A stretch of 64,000 nt of DNA from Desulfosporosinus orientis DSM 765. Lineage in GTDB: Bacteria > Bacillota > Desulfitobacteriia > Desulfitobacteriales > Desulfitobacteriaceae. The translations under genes and the position numbers were made by a program. Under the pieces are notes generated by a model that was not told the DNA's origin, searched no databases, and saw nothing but the letters and a program-made list of their open reading frames with translations. The DNA lies in contig NC_016584.1 of NCBI RefSeq assembly GCF_000235605.1, forward strand, positions 2,406,001 through 2,470,000, in the 5' to 3' direction. Position 1 is the stretch's first letter. Each line of letters begins with the position of its first letter. Below are positions 34,395-44,715 of the stretch, piece after piece.

Positions 34395-35345
34395 ATGATG
34401 ATAGAAAAAATTGCTGTAATCGGAGCAGGGACAATGGGGCATAGTATTGCTTCAGCGTTTGCTCTGTATGGTTATTCTGTAAATCTCTTTGATACTTATG
34501 AAGATCAGTTGAAAAATGTTAAGGGTATGATGGAAAAAGAATTGGCAGAGCTCGTTGAAGGACAGTTAATTGATCGGGCAGAAGTTGAAAAAACCTTAGC
34601 TGGGATAACCCTATTTACTGACTTAGAAGCGGCAACAGAGGACAGGGATTATGTCATTGAAGCTATACCGGAGAAAATCGATCTGAAAAGAGAGTTGTTT
34701 GCTAATTTAGACCGGTTTGCCCCAAAACACGCAATTTTAGCCAGCAATACCTCAAGCTTAACCTTAGACGACATGATGGAGGCAGTAACTGATGAACGCA
34801 AAAAGAGAATGATCATCAATCACTGGTATAATCCGGGACTTCTCATGCCCCTGGTGGAGCTGTCTTTCTTCGGGAATATGCCGGAAGATATTTATAGAGA
34901 AGTAGAAGAGCTATATAAGTCTATCAAAAAACAAACGGTTAAAGTCTTAAAGCCGGTGCCGGGATTAGTTGCGAATCGAATTCAGCAAGGTGTGGCCAGA
35001 GAAGTATTTTCACTGATTCAGCAAGGCGTCGCCGAACCAGCCGAAGTAGATAAAGCCTTAAAATTTGGCCCGGCCTTTCGCTATGCAACAACGGGTCAAT
35101 TAGAAGTCGCGGATTTAGGGGGGCTGGATATCTGGTGTATCGTGGGAGACAACCTGCTGAAGGAGATGGACAACTCCACTTGTGCAAGTCCAATCCTGCG
35201 TGAAAAAGTAGAACAAGGTAAGCTGGGGGTTAAATCAGGCTCCGGCTTTTATGACTATAACTCAGAAGAAATCGAAAAAATCAAGAAGGAATTCAGTCAA
35301 AGATTAATCCATCAATTAAAGGCTTCGGAATTTTATATTAAATAG
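34395..35345 (+). CDS. 3-hydroxyacyl-CoA dehydrogenase-family protein; candidate 3-hydroxy-5-oxohexanoate dehydrogenase
   Basis: 316 residues. N-terminal NAD-binding domain with IAVIGAGTMGHSIASAFALYGY, SNTSSLTLDDM, and HWYNPGLLMPLVE; C-terminal helical dimer domain with VPGLVANRIQQGVAREVFSLIQQGVA and the late KSGSGFYDY. The family normally oxidises 3-hydroxyacyl-CoA. In the phloroglucinol pathway of clostridia, a member oxidises free 3-hydroxy-5-oxohexanoate to triacetate (HOHDH), and the surrounding genes make that the best reading here. The substrate cannot be proven from sequence. Confidence 0.82.
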   Translation: MMIEKIAVIGAGTMGHSIASAFALYGYSVNLFDTYEDQLKNVKGMMEKELAELVEGQLIDRAEVEKTLAGITLFTDLEAATEDRDYVIEAIPEKIDLKRELFANLDRFAPKHAILASNTSSLTLDDMMEAVTDERKKRMIINHWYNPGLLMPLVELSFFGNMPEDIYREVEELYKSIKKQTVKVLKPVPGLVANRIQQGVAREVFSLIQQGVAEPAEVDKALKFGPAFRYATTGQLEVADLGGLDIWCIVGDNLLKEMDNSTCASPILREKVEQGKLGVKSGSGFYDYNSEEIEKIKKEFSQRLIHQLKASEFYIK

Positions 35346-35361
35346 GATGTGAGTTGTTTCC

Positions 35362-36549
35362 ATGAGAGAAGTAGTGATTGTAAGTGCGGTCAGAACAGCA
35401 GTGGGCAAATATGGGGGAGCTTTAAAAGATGTTCCCGCAGCAGATCTGGGGGTTATCGTGATTAAGGAAGCCCTGGAAAGAGCTAATCTCAAACCAGAGT
35501 TGGTTGATGAAGTAATCATGGGTAACGTGGTGCAAGCTGGTCTTGGCCAAAATGTAACCAGACAATCCATCCTAAAGGCCGGTTTGCCGGAGGAGGTACC
35601 GGGCTTTACTTTAAATAAAGTCTGCGGTTCCGGACTAAGAGCCGTCAGTCTAGCGGCACAACTCATCAAAGCAGGTGATGCGGATATCGTGGTTGCCGGG
35701 GGCATGGAAAACATGTCGGCAGCACCCTATGTCCTCCCAACCACAAGGTGGGGACAAAGAATGGGCAATGGAACTATCGTCGACGCCATGGTCAACGATG
35801 CCCTTACAGATGCCTTCCAAGGCTATCACATGGGGATCACAGCAGAAAATATAGCCGAAAAATGGGGTCTTAGCCGAGAAATGCAGGATGAATTCGCAGC
35901 AGCATCCCAGCAAAAAGCCGAAGCAGCGATTAAAGCAGGTAAATTTAAGGATGAAATAGTACCTGTGCTTATAAAAACAAAAAAGGAAGAAATTATTTTT
36001 GATACTGATGAGTTTCCGAAATTCGGAACAACTGCTGAGGGCTTGGCGAAATTAAAACCAGCCTTTAAGAAAGATGGAACAGTTACAGCGGGAAATGCCT
36101 CAGGAATCAATGACGGGGCGGCAGCTGTCGTGGTTATGAGTGCCGAAAAAGCAGCAGAACTGGGCATTAAGCCCATGGCCAAGATCGTATCCTATGCTTC
36201 TAAAGGATTAGATCCGGCAATTATGGGGTATGGACCCTTCCATGCAACAAAGAAAGTTTTAGAATCCGCTGATCTGAAAATAGATGATATTGACTTGATC
36301 GAGGCCAATGAAGCCTTTGCAGCCCAAAGCTTAGCCGTCGCAAGGGATTTAAACTTTGACATGGCAAAAGTTAACGTCAATGGAGGGGCTATTGCCATAG
36401 GTCATCCCGTGGGATGTTCAGGAACAAGAATATTGACGACCTTGCTTTACGAAATGGAAAAAAGGGAGGCCAAACGAGGATTGGCAACTTTGTGCATCGG
36501 CGGAGGCATGGGGACTGCTTTAATTGTGGAAAGAAAGAGGGATGAATAA
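35362..36549 (+). CDS. Acetyl-CoA C-acetyltransferase (thiolase)
   Basis: 395 residues, canonical length. Acylated cysteine C88 in [11 protein letters not shown], histidine in [15 protein letters not shown], and second cysteine in TLCIGGGMG. It cleaves acetoacetyl-CoA with CoA to two acetyl-CoA. It overlaps the BKACE gene by one base (TAATG). In this operon it is the last step of ring-product breakdown. Confidence 0.95.
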   Translation: MREVVIVSAVRTAVGKYGGALKDVPAADLGVIVIKEALERANLKPELVDEVIMGNVVQAGLGQNVTRQSILKAGLPEEVPGFTLNKVCGSGLRAVSLAAQLIKAGDADIVVAGGMENMSAAPYVLPTTRWGQRMGNGTIVDAMVNDALTDAFQGYHMGITAENIAEKWGLSREMQDEFAAASQQKAEAAIKAGKFKDEIVPVLIKTKKEEIIFDTDEFPKFGTTAEGLAKLKPAFKKDGTVTAGNASGINDGAAAVVVMSAEKAAELGIKPMAKIVSYASKGLDPAIMGYGPFHATKKVLESADLKIDDIDLIEANEAFAAQSLAVARDLNFDMAKVNVNGGAIAIGHPVGCSGTRILTTLLYEMEKREAKRGLATLCIGGGMGTALIVERKRDE

Positions 36550-37394
36550 TGGCAGTAAATAAAACGATTATTACAGTGGCACCAACAGGTGCCTGGCCGA
36601 AGAAAAAAGACAATCCGAATATTCCTATGACACCGCTGGAAATAGCCAAGGATGTTTACGAATGTTATCAAGCTGGAGCAGCGATTTGCCATCTGCATAT
36701 GAGAGATGAAGAGGGTAATGGAACGATGTCCAAAGCTAAATTTGAGGAAACCGTTGATTTAATTAGGAAGAAATGTGATATCGTTATCAACTGCACAACA
36801 TCCGGGGACTTAAAGGCGACGGATGAAACCAGACAGGCTCATTTAAGAAGTATCAGACCTGAAATTGCCTCTTATGACTGTGGTTCCATGAACTGGATGC
36901 ATAACAGCATATTTATTAATCATCCCAAGTTTTTGGAAGAGTTAGGCATGACCATGCAGGAGTGCGAGATAAAGCCCGAAATTGAAATATTTGATTCAGG
37001 TATGATCTACAATTCACTGTACTACTTAAAAAAAGGGGTTTTAAAAGCACCTTGTCATTATCAATTAGTCCTGGGAGCTGCCGGGGGTGCAGCTGCAACC
37101 ATAGAAAATTTAGTATACCTTCGAGGATTGCTGCCGGAAGGGTGTACTTGGGGAGCCCTGGGTATAGGCAAGCAGCATGTCCCCATCATGTTAGCAACGG
37201 TTGCCATGGGGGGGCACTTAAGAGTTGGTATGGAGGATAATGTGATGTGGAGTGCAGGTGTACCGGCAGAATCAAATGCCCAATTGGTTAAACGTGCTGC
37301 CGACATCGTTAGAATAGCAGGCAACGAAGTTGCCGCCCCTGCCGATGCCAAGGAAATCCTAAGTATTGACAGACAGTGTACTTTTTCAAAATAA
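36549..37394 (+). CDS. BKACE (DUF849) beta-keto acid cleavage enzyme; candidate triacetate acetoacetate-lyase
   Basis: 281 residues. Zinc-dependent BKACE family: TVAPTGAWPKKKDNPNIPMTP, the metal ligands in ICHLHMRDEEG, NCTTSG and EIEIFDSGMI, and late VGMEDNVMW. BKACE enzymes condense a beta-keto acid with acetyl-CoA to give acetoacetate plus a CoA ester. Given the neighbouring phloroglucinol-type genes, triacetate (3,5-dioxohexanoate) is the likely substrate, giving acetoacetate and acetoacetyl-CoA. Last gene of the operon. Confidence 0.87.
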   Translation: MAVNKTIITVAPTGAWPKKKDNPNIPMTPLEIAKDVYECYQAGAAICHLHMRDEEGNGTMSKAKFEETVDLIRKKCDIVINCTTSGDLKATDETRQAHLRSIRPEIASYDCGSMNWMHNSIFINHPKFLEELGMTMQECEIKPEIEIFDSGMIYNSLYYLKKGVLKAPCHYQLVLGAAGGAAATIENLVYLRGLLPEGCTWGALGIGKQHVPIMLATVAMGGHLRVGMEDNVMWSAGVPAESNAQLVKRAADIVRIAGNEVAAPADAKEILSIDRQCTFSK

Positions 37395-37410
37395 TGTTTT
37401 TTATAATCGG

Positions 37411-37461
37411 GGCTGTGGCAAAAGTAAGTCTAAATAATTTATTTTTGACACAGCCTTTTTT
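37411..37461 (+). terminator. Intrinsic terminator of the CoA-transferase operon
   Basis: GGCTGTG and the following CAAAA pair with TTTTG and CACAGCC across a long loop, then T6. Confidence 0.85.
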
Positions 37462-37647
37462 ATTGTAATTTACTTATAAATAAGTGGTGTGATTTTCCGT
37501 GTTGTGTAAATAATAAATTATGATAGAATATATTTAACGAGCTATACTCAGAATTTTGGAAAAATAAAAAGGGTATTAAAATCCCAACTCGCTTTAAACT
37601 AAAATATGACAATTTGATTCAAAATTTAATTTTAGGGAGGTGTAAGA

Positions 37648-39171
37648 ATGGGTGAGAATATATTTCAAATTGACGATATGTTAAAAAATGAACTTAAGAA
37701 AGATATCGATTATATCAAAGTTGACGATATGACTTTAAAAATCCTCAATTCATATAAAAACTTACTAAACAATAAAAACGAAACTATCATTAAAATCAAG
37801 GAAAGTCAAATAAATGCCTTTAGCATTGGTGATGCCATATCCGATGGCATATGTGTGGTTGACAAAGACGGAATTGTAACAGCTATCAATAAAGGTTACA
37901 CACAGATAACCGGAATCGAAGAACATGAAATTGTGGGGCACCACATGCAAATCCTCTTGGATAAAGGGCTTTTTTCCAATGCAGTTTCATTACAAGTTTT
38001 AGAGCAGAAAAAGAAAATAACAACATTGTCAACGATTACCGGAAATAATAAAAAAGTACTCATCACAGGAAATCCCTTTTTTGATAAAGAGGGGGAAGTA
38101 ATTCAGGTTCTGACGGTGATGAGAGATTTAACAGAGTTGATAAGGTTAAGAAATAATATCGAAGAGATGGAAAAAAGAAATGAAAAGTATTTATCCGAGC
38201 TGAATTATCTTAGGAATATGAATAAAGAAGATGAAACTATTATTGGAGAAAATCATGATATTAAACGCTTAATCGAGTTGATTAACTATGTGGCCAATAC
38301 AGATATAACGGTTTTGATAACCGGTGAAACGGGATGCGGAAAAGAAGTATTTTCTACAGAACTTCATCATAAGAGCAATAGAAAGAACTTGCCTTATGTG
38401 AAGGTGAATTGTGCCGCACTGCCTGAGAATCTAATTGAATCAGAGTTGTTTGGCTACGAAAAAGGTGCATTTACAGGTGCTTTAAATAAAGAAAAACTGG
38501 GTATGTTTGAGGTAGCAAATGGCGGGACGATCCTCTTAGATGAAATAGGAGAGATGCCCCTTAATTTACAGTCAAAATTGCTGCGAGTTCTTCAAGAGAA
38601 AGAAATAATGCGGATTGGCGGGACCAAAAGCATTAAGCTTGATGTCAGAGTTATAGCAGCTACCAATCAAGATTTGAGCGAACTGATTAAACAAGGGAAA
38701 TTCAGAGAAGATCTCTTCTATCGCTTAAATGTTGTACCCTTAAAAATACCTCCCCTCAGGGAACGAAAAGATGATATTGCCATCTTAGCCTACCGGTTTT
38801 TGGAAAAGTTCAACATTAAATACAGCAAAGCTAAAAGTTTTGGCAGTACAGCCATCAAAGCCTTAGAATCCTATAGCTGGCCGGGAAATGTCAGAGAGCT
38901 GGAGAACTCCATTGAAAGGCTGGTAGTCATTGATGACAATAGTTATATTACCAATAATGATATCATCAACATTCTCGGCAAAGACAAGATTTCATTAAGC
39001 CAGGTAAATACTAATCTGACCTTAAAAGAAGCTGTCAGTGTGTTTGAAAAGGAACTCATCGAGAATGCCCTCAAAAAACTGGGCAGTACCTATAAGGCGG
39101 CACGTGCCTTGGGGGTTACCCAGCCTACCGTTTTTAGAAAAGCAAAAGCTTACGGAATCAAACTAAAATAA
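37648..39171 (+). CDS. Sigma-54-dependent activator with PAS domain
   Basis: 507 residues. A PAS sensor (about 57-165), then a coiled linker, the AAA+ sigma-54 interaction domain (about 198-425) with Walker A GETGCGKE (226-233), GAFTGA (273-278), GGTILLDEIGE Walker B and WPGNVRELEN, and a C-terminal Fis/TyrR-type helix-turn-helix (about 470-505; GSTYKAARALGVTQPTVFRKA). GGGAGG precedes ATG 37648. It lies between two sigma-54 operons and is the obvious activator of both and of the methyltransferase operon, presumably sensing an aromatic through PAS. It has no GG-N10-GC promoter of its own that I could see. Confidence 0.94.
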   Translation: MGENIFQIDDMLKNELKKDIDYIKVDDMTLKILNSYKNLLNNKNETIIKIKESQINAFSIGDAISDGICVVDKDGIVTAINKGYTQITGIEEHEIVGHHMQILLDKGLFSNAVSLQVLEQKKKITTLSTITGNNKKVLITGNPFFDKEGEVIQVLTVMRDLTELIRLRNNIEEMEKRNEKYLSELNYLRNMNKEDETIIGENHDIKRLIELINYVANTDITVLITGETGCGKEVFSTELHHKSNRKNLPYVKVNCAALPENLIESELFGYEKGAFTGALNKEKLGMFEVANGGTILLDEIGEMPLNLQSKLLRVLQEKEIMRIGGTKSIKLDVRVIAATNQDLSELIKQGKFREDLFYRLNVVPLKIPPLRERKDDIAILAYRFLEKFNIKYSKAKSFGSTAIKALESYSWPGNVRELENSIERLVVIDDNSYITNNDIINILGKDKISLSQVNTNLTLKEAVSVFEKELIENALKKLGSTYKAARALGVTQPTVFRKAKAYGIKLK

Positions 39172-39217
39172 CTCAACCAAGGTACGCCTTAAAAAAGAGT
39201 ATTGCTGATGAAAAAGG

Positions 39218-39262
39218 CTGTGCTGGATAAATCTTAAAGATTTGTTTAGCACAGTTTTTTGT
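39218..39262 (+). terminator. Intrinsic terminator
   Basis: CTGTGCT...AGCACAG with an extended inner stem (ATAAATCT/AGATTTGT), then T6. Confidence 0.85.
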
Positions 39263-39275
39263 TTTTTTAAAAATT

Positions 39276-39291
39276 AATGCATTATTGTATT
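39276..39291. promoter_or_regulatory. Candidate activator site (UAS) 2
   Basis: AATGCATTATTGTATT, one base from the AATACA-N4-TGTATT dyad, about 195 bases upstream of the next sigma-54 promoter. A half site (AATACA at 39360) lies closer. Confidence 0.6.
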
Positions 39292-39483
39292 ATACTAAAA
39301 CGATTTTGTAGTGCTTATAGAGGGCAAATTCCATGGTTTTCGATGTGATTGAAGAAAATAATACAATATTAAATTAAAATTATAAATTAATAAAAATACG
39401 AATCAGGAGTTCCGGGAAACGAGGAGTGGCTAAATCATTGATTTCAGGGCCCTGTTTGATTTTGTTAGGGCTAATTAATCACT

Positions 39484-39500
39484 TGGCATAAGAATTGCAA
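39484..39500 (+). promoter_or_regulatory. Sigma-54 promoter of the transhydroxylase operon
   Basis: TTGGCATAAGAATTGCAA region: GG at 39485-39486 and GC at 39497-39498. The -24/-12 core is identical over 15 bases with the promoter at 32992. Confidence 0.88.
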
Positions 39501-39562
39501 AATTTAAAGCTAAAAATGCAGATTAAAGGAAGTTATAAATCACTGAGAAGGGAGTTTATTTC

Positions 39563-39904
39563 GTGAAGAAAGTTGAGCTGAAAGATGTCATAGCCTATCA
39601 TGCGCCCAAACATTTTGACACAAGAACAATGAAGCTCCATGGCACAGAAGAAACGGGTGCAACAAAATTTTGGATGGGAATGTCCTATTTCCTGCCGGGC
39701 GGCGGCTCTGAGTACAGCTACGAGGATTCTCCGACGGAAAAAATATACTTTGTCATCGACGGAGAAATTACGGTCAAGTCAAAAACTGAAACCTTTGTCT
39801 TACGTAAGAATGATTCACTTTTCATAGGACCCAATGAAGGCCGGGAAATGATCAATGAGACCAACCAGGTAGCCACTGTTTTAGTGGTTATCAGCTATGA
39901 ATAA
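39563..39904 (+). CDS. Small cupin protein
   Basis: 113 residues, a single cupin barrel: YFLPGGGSEYSYEDSPTEKIYFVIDGEITV and LRKNDSLFIGPNEGREMINET. It has one E/H-type motif but few of the usual metal histidines, so a non-metal or binding role is possible. GAAGGGAG is about ten bases before the GTG start. First gene of the transhydroxylase operon; its role in the pathway is unknown to me. Confidence 0.8.
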   Translation: MKKVELKDVIAYHAPKHFDTRTMKLHGTEETGATKFWMGMSYFLPGGGSEYSYEDSPTEKIYFVIDGEITVKSKTETFVLRKNDSLFIGPNEGREMINETNQVATVLVVISYE

Positions 39905-39934
39905 TCTGTTTAACGAATGATAAGGAGACAGCAT

Positions 39935-40723
39935 ATGGTGGATATTCAATTTGTAAATAATCTTTTTGACGTTAAAGATAAAGTGGCTCTCATTACCGGG
40001 GCAACAGGTGCTTTAGGAAAAGCAATTTCCTTTGGTTATGGCTTAGCGGGCATGAAGATTTTTGTGACCGGGCGGAGCGGGGAAAAGTGTAAAGCTCTTT
40101 GCGATGAGCTTGAAGCCCAAGGCATTGAATGTGGTTATTCAATTGGCGATCCGGCGGTAGAGGCCGATGTGATCAAGGTTGTCGAGGATGCAGTTCAAAA
40201 ATTCGGAGAAATCAACGTCTTACTGACAGCAGCAGGCTATAACCATCCCCAGCCCATTGTTGATCAAGACTTAGCGGAATGGAAAAAAATAATGGATTCT
40301 GATGTCCAAGGGACTTGGCTGTTTTGCAAATACGCAGGCCAACAGATGATTGAGCGGGGCAAAGGCGGGAAAGTAATTTTGGTATCCTCTGCCCGGTCCA
40401 AGATGGGTATGGCCGGGTATACGGGTTACTGCACGGCCAAAGCCGGAATTGATCTTATGGCCCAATCCCTGGCCTGTGAATGGACCGCAAAATACAAGAT
40501 TAATGTGAATACTATTAACCCAACGGTATTCCGCTCGGATTTAACGGAGTGGATGTTTGATCCGGAAAGTCCTGTTTACGCTAACTTCTTAAAACGCCTC
40601 CCGGTGGGACGTCTTGGCGAACCGGAGGATTTTATCGGACCTTGTATTTTTCTTGCCTCAAATGCCAGTGATTTTATGACCGGGGCAAATGTTGCCACAG
40701 AAGGCGGATACTGGGCTAACTAA
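39935..40723 (+). CDS. SDR oxidoreductase; candidate phloroglucinol reductase
   Basis: 262 residues, classical short-chain dehydrogenase: cofactor loop LITGATGALGKAI, the NAAG-like LLTAAGYN, catalytic Ser in LVSSARS and the YxxxK motif in YTGYCTAKAG. An arginine after the second beta strand (GRSGEKCK) suggests NADPH. Phloroglucinol reductases (NADPH, giving dihydrophloroglucinol) are SDRs of this size, and the next two genes support that call. I start at ATG 39935 (AAGGAGA upstream). Confidence 0.8.
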   Translation: MVDIQFVNNLFDVKDKVALITGATGALGKAISFGYGLAGMKIFVTGRSGEKCKALCDELEAQGIECGYSIGDPAVEADVIKVVEDAVQKFGEINVLLTAAGYNHPQPIVDQDLAEWKKIMDSDVQGTWLFCKYAGQQMIERGKGGKVILVSSARSKMGMAGYTGYCTAKAGIDLMAQSLACEWTAKYKINVNTINPTVFRSDLTEWMFDPESPVYANFLKRLPVGRLGEPEDFIGPCIFLASNASDFMTGANVATEGGYWAN

Positions 40724-40768
40724 CCAGCCTATTCATTTTAATAATTGCAATTTTAGGAGGAAATTAAC

Positions 40769-41704
40769 ATGAGCAAAAAAGTATTTGTAGACCTGACCCA
40801 TCCTTTCAGTGCGGAAATTCCCCGCTGGCCTTATTTTGACAAGCCGGTCATCGATAATGCCCATACCATGGCCAAAGGCGGCGTTCTCACCCAAAAGATC
40901 ACCTGTACAATGCACACCGGTACTCATTGCGATGCTCCCCGTCACGTTATGGAAGTGGAATTCGATGGCAAAAGAGCTCGTTACACCCATGAGATGCCAG
41001 TGGATGCCTACACCGGCGATGCCATTTGCCTGCCTATCGAGATCGAACGCTGGGGACTGATTGGTCCCAAGCACCTGGAGGCTGCCTGTGAAAAAGTTGG
41101 CATCAAGCCCAGTGAACTGGAAGGGATGATTGTTTGTTTAAATACGGGTATGCATCGTAAGTTTGACGATTCCAAGGAATACTATCATTACTCCTGCGGT
41201 ACCGGTATCGATGCCGGCAAGTGGTTTGTGGAGCACAAGGTTAAGTGCGTCGCTATGGATAGTCAGGCTCTGGACCATCCTCTCCACACGGCAATGGGGA
41301 ACAACGGCATGACCCGCATGAACCTGATCGGAGCTTCCGGCAAACCCATCACCGAAGAATACATCGAACAATTCGGGATGGATGCCTATGCGGAATTTGA
41401 CAAAGAAGCTTATATCAAAGTTCATGGTCAGGAAGCATATGATCAAAAATTTGGTGCTTTGGAAGCAATCGGCTGCTGGGGTACCTGGGAGCCCTGCCAC
41501 AAGTACATGCTGGGTCACGGCATTGTCGGGGTTGAAAATCTGGGCGGTAACCTGGACAAGGTATCCGGCAAACGCTTCCGCTTTTATTGCTTCCCCCTCC
41601 GCTGGTACCTGGGGGATGGTTCCATGGCTCGCTGCGTTGCGGAAATCGATGAAGATGACTTGAATGACGTACCGGAAAGAGTTTACCCCTACGGTGGTTT
41701 TTAA
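40769..41704 (+). CDS. Cyclase-family hydrolase; candidate dihydrophloroglucinol cyclohydrolase
   Basis: 311 residues. Metal-dependent cyclase family (related to kynurenine formamidase) with DLTHPFSAEIPRWP at the N-terminus and the metal motif MHTGTHCDAPRHV (HxGTHxDxPxH, about 49-59), plus AMDSQALDHPLH. A member of this family opens the dihydrophloroglucinol ring to 3-hydroxy-5-oxohexanoate in clostridia, which suits the SDR before and the dehydrogenase in the sister operon. AGGAGG precedes the ATG. Confidence 0.83.
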   Translation: MSKKVFVDLTHPFSAEIPRWPYFDKPVIDNAHTMAKGGVLTQKITCTMHTGTHCDAPRHVMEVEFDGKRARYTHEMPVDAYTGDAICLPIEIERWGLIGPKHLEAACEKVGIKPSELEGMIVCLNTGMHRKFDDSKEYYHYSCGTGIDAGKWFVEHKVKCVAMDSQALDHPLHTAMGNNGMTRMNLIGASGKPITEEYIEQFGMDAYAEFDKEAYIKVHGQEAYDQKFGALEAIGCWGTWEPCHKYMLGHGIVGVENLGGNLDKVSGKRFRFYCFPLRWYLGDGSMARCVAEIDEDDLNDVPERVYPYGGF

Positions 41705-41748
41705 GCCGAATTCAATTATAATAGTTATAAATGAGGGGAGGGAACCAA

Positions 41749-44715
41749 GTGTCTTTAAAACAAATGCAATTTGACCTTACTCTATTTGCTTTAGATAAAA
41801 TGCTCAACCGGGCAGCCGGCAAGTATCCGGAAATCCGATCCAGCCTGAAAGAGAAAGATGCCGTAATCCAAATGAAGCTGCGGGATAATTCCCAAGCCCG
41901 GCATTATTTAATCCAAGGGGGGAAAGTTCACTCTTCAGCAGGACTTCACCCCTCCCCTGATTGTACTATGTCCTTTGAATCCGCGGAGATCGCCGCCCGT
42001 CTCTTAAAACCAAACTTTGATATGCTGGAATTCGTCAATGCCGCCAAGAACTTTCAAATGGAACTGATCGGAGCGGATGAATACGTCATTTGGTTTGCGG
42101 AAATTCTCAAGATGATGATGAGCCCTATCACTGAATATGGCCAAGCGATGGGAAATGGAATTACACGCTATACCAATAATACCAATGGCGGTCCGGTCTT
42201 TGTCTATGTCAAAGATGGCAAAATCATCCGGATTACTCCCATTGAATTTGATGAAGAAGATGCTGAATCATGGACGATCCGTGCCCGGGGCAAAAGTTTT
42301 ACTCCTCCCCGCAAGACCACAGTGAATCAGCATACCCTGGCCTGGAAATCTATGATTTATTCCAAAGACCGCTTGCTCTATCCTATGAAACGGGTTGACT
42401 TTGACCCCAATGGGGAAAGAAATCCTCAAAACCGCGGGATTTCCGGTTATGAACGGATCAGTTGGGACGAGGCTTATGACATTGTCGCCGGCGAGATACG
42501 GCGGGTTAAACAGCAGTACGGACCCGGTGCCATTATGAACGGGAGCGGTTCCCACCATACCTGGGGAGCTTTAGGCTACTGGCTGAGCGCCCGGATGCGC
42601 TTTTTTAACGCTCTGGGCTGGACTCAGATTGTTCACAACCCGGACAGTTGGGAAGGCTGGTTTTGGGGGGGCATGCACCACTGGGGGTTCAGCGCCCACA
42701 ACGGCGGAGGGGAGAGTTATAATACCGTGGAGGACTGCCTGCAGAACGCCGAAATGGTGGTCTTTTGGTCCAGTGACCCGGAATCCACTTCCGGAGTTTA
42801 TGGCGCTCATGAGGGAACCATCCGCCGCCAGTGGCTCAAGGAGCTGGGTATTCCCATGGTTCATATCGACCCTTTCTTTAACCATACTGCGGCCCTGCTG
42901 GGCGGTAAATGGCTGGCCCCCAAGCCGGCCACGGACAGCGCTATGATCTGCGCCATCGCCTATGTTTGGATCAGCGAGAACCTATATGACAAAGACTATG
43001 TGGAGAAGAGAACCACCGGTTTCGACAAATGGCAGGATTATGTCCTGGGTAAAGAGGACGGCATACCTAAAACACCGGAATGGCAGGAAGCTGAAACCGG
43101 CGTGCCCGCTAAAGATGTTAGGGCTTTAGCCAGAGAATGGGGCAAAAAAAAGACCTATCTGGCAGCCGGCGGTATCCACGGCTTCGGCGGTGCCTGCCGC
43201 AGCGCAACGGGAACAGACTGGGCCCGGGGTATGATCTACCTGATGGCCATGCAGGGTCTGGGCAAGCCGGGCGTCAATATGGGCGGTATGCAGCAGGGAA
43301 CCCCCGTGGATACCCGCTTTTTCTTCCCGGGTTATTCCGAAGGCGGTATGTCCGGAGACCTCTTTGGGACAGGAGCTGCCGTCAGCATGTATCAGCGCCT
43401 GCCTTCCGCTCCATCCGTCAATTCTGTGAAGCAGATTGTACCCCGTCTTAAAATTCCCGAAGCCATTATGGACGGACATTGCGAGGGGTATCCAACGGAT
43501 CCCTCGACTATCGAAGGCCAGTTCTTTAAATTTGCTTATCCGGCTCCCGGCTATTCCCCGGTGAAAATGTATTACAAATATGGGGGCTCCCACTTCGGCA
43601 CCATGTGCGATACCAACCGCTATGTCAAGATGTATGCCACGGAAAGCCTGGAGTTTGTAGTGAATCAAGGGATCTGGTTCGAGGGGGAAACGAAGTTTGC
43701 CGACATTATCTTACCCGCCTGCACCAACTTTGAACGCTGGGACATCAGCGAATTTGCCAATTGCGGAGGGTATATCCAGCATTCCTTCACCCAGGTCAAC
43801 CACCGGGTGGCTGTGGTTCAGCATAAATGCATCGAGCCCTTGGGCGAGTCCAAGTCCGACTTCCAAATCTTCTCGGATTTGTCTAAACGCTTAGGCCTTG
43901 GTACGGTGTTCTCCGAGGGCAGTAACGAATTTGATTGGTGCAAGCGTTACTTCCATGCCACGGATCTGCCTTACAATGTTTCCTGGAAGAACTTCCTGAA
44001 AAAAGGCTATTACGTGGTTCCGCCCCTGCCGGAAAGCCGCCGGGACCCCGTGGCCTTCCGCTGGTATGCCGAAGACCGTCTCAAGGACACGCCGGAGCTG
44101 ACTCCGCTGCCCGGAGATTATAGCGGGGAGTACAAACGGGGATTAGGAACCCAAAGCGGGAAGCTGGAGTTTGAATCCTCAAGCCTCAAACGCTTTGACC
44201 CCAACGACCCTGAACGCCCGCCGGTTATGAAATATAATCCCTCTTGGGAAGGCCCCCACAGTGAGCTTTATCAGAAGTATCCTTTGCTGCTGCTTTCTCC
44301 CCATCCCCGCTTCACTTTCCACACTCAGAGCGATGGCAAAGACAGCACCCTCAACGACATCAAAGACCATCGCGTCCTGATCGATGGTTATTATTACTGG
44401 ATCATCCGGGTTAATCCGGACGACGCCAGGGCCCGGGGCATTAAGGAAAATGACCTGATTAAAGCCTATAACGACCGGGGAGCCGTTATTCTGGCTGCCC
44501 AATTGTCTCAGCGGATCCGCCCGGGCACCGTGCATTCCTACGAGTCTTCTGCTAATTACGATCCCATCGGTAAGCCTGGAAAATCCCCTGATCGGGGAGG
44601 GTGTATCAACCAGCTCACCTCCAGCCGCATGATGATTAAGAAATCTCATAGCGGTGCCTATAATTCCTGTCTCGTTCAAATTGAAAAGTGGAATGGAGAG
44701 GGGGAGGAGCTATGA
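41749..44715 (+). CDS. athL: Pyrogallol-phloroglucinol-type transhydroxylase, molybdopterin subunit, with N-terminal SCP2-like domain
   Basis: 988 residues. DMSO-reductase-family molybdopterin enzyme without the N-terminal Fe-S motif. The catalytic residues I recall for the Pelobacter acidigallici enzyme (His144, Asp174, Ser175 as Mo ligand, Trp176, Tyr404) are all found here with one constant offset of 125: H269, D299, S300, W301 and Y529. So the extra N-terminus is about 125 residues; it reads like an SCP2-type domain ([31 protein letters not shown]-like). It would transfer hydroxyl groups between trihydroxybenzenes. GTG 41749 has GGGGAGGG ahead. Overlaps the small subunit by four bases. 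Confidence 0.88.
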   Translation: MSLKQMQFDLTLFALDKMLNRAAGKYPEIRSSLKEKDAVIQMKLRDNSQARHYLIQGGKVHSSAGLHPSPDCTMSFESAEIAARLLKPNFDMLEFVNAAKNFQMELIGADEYVIWFAEILKMMMSPITEYGQAMGNGITRYTNNTNGGPVFVYVKDGKIIRITPIEFDEEDAESWTIRARGKSFTPPRKTTVNQHTLAWKSMIYSKDRLLYPMKRVDFDPNGERNPQNRGISGYERISWDEAYDIVAGEIRRVKQQYGPGAIMNGSGSHHTWGALGYWLSARMRFFNALGWTQIVHNPDSWEGWFWGGMHHWGFSAHNGGGESYNTVEDCLQNAEMVVFWSSDPESTSGVYGAHEGTIRRQWLKELGIPMVHIDPFFNHTAALLGGKWLAPKPATDSAMICAIAYVWISENLYDKDYVEKRTTGFDKWQDYVLGKEDGIPKTPEWQEAETGVPAKDVRALAREWGKKKTYLAAGGIHGFGGACRSATGTDWARGMIYLMAMQGLGKPGVNMGGMQQGTPVDTRFFFPGYSEGGMSGDLFGTGAAVSMYQRLPSAPSVNSVKQIVPRLKIPEAIMDGHCEGYPTDPSTIEGQFFKFAYPAPGYSPVKMYYKYGGSHFGTMCDTNRYVKMYATESLEFVVNQGIWFEGETKFADIILPACTNFERWDISEFANCGGYIQHSFTQVNHRVAVVQHKCIEPLGESKSDFQIFSDLSKRLGLGTVFSEGSNEFDWCKRYFHATDLPYNVSWKNFLKKGYYVVPPLPESRRDPVAFRWYAEDRLKDTPELTPLPGDYSGEYKRGLGTQSGKLEFESSSLKRFDPNDPERPPVMKYNPSWEGPHSELYQKYPLLLLSPHPRFTFHTQSDGKDSTLNDIKDHRVLIDGYYYWIIRVNPDDARARGIKENDLIKAYNDRGAVILAAQLSQRIRPGTVHSYESSANYDPIGKPGKSPDRGGCINQLTSSRMMIKKSHSGAYNSCLVQIEKWNGEGEEL

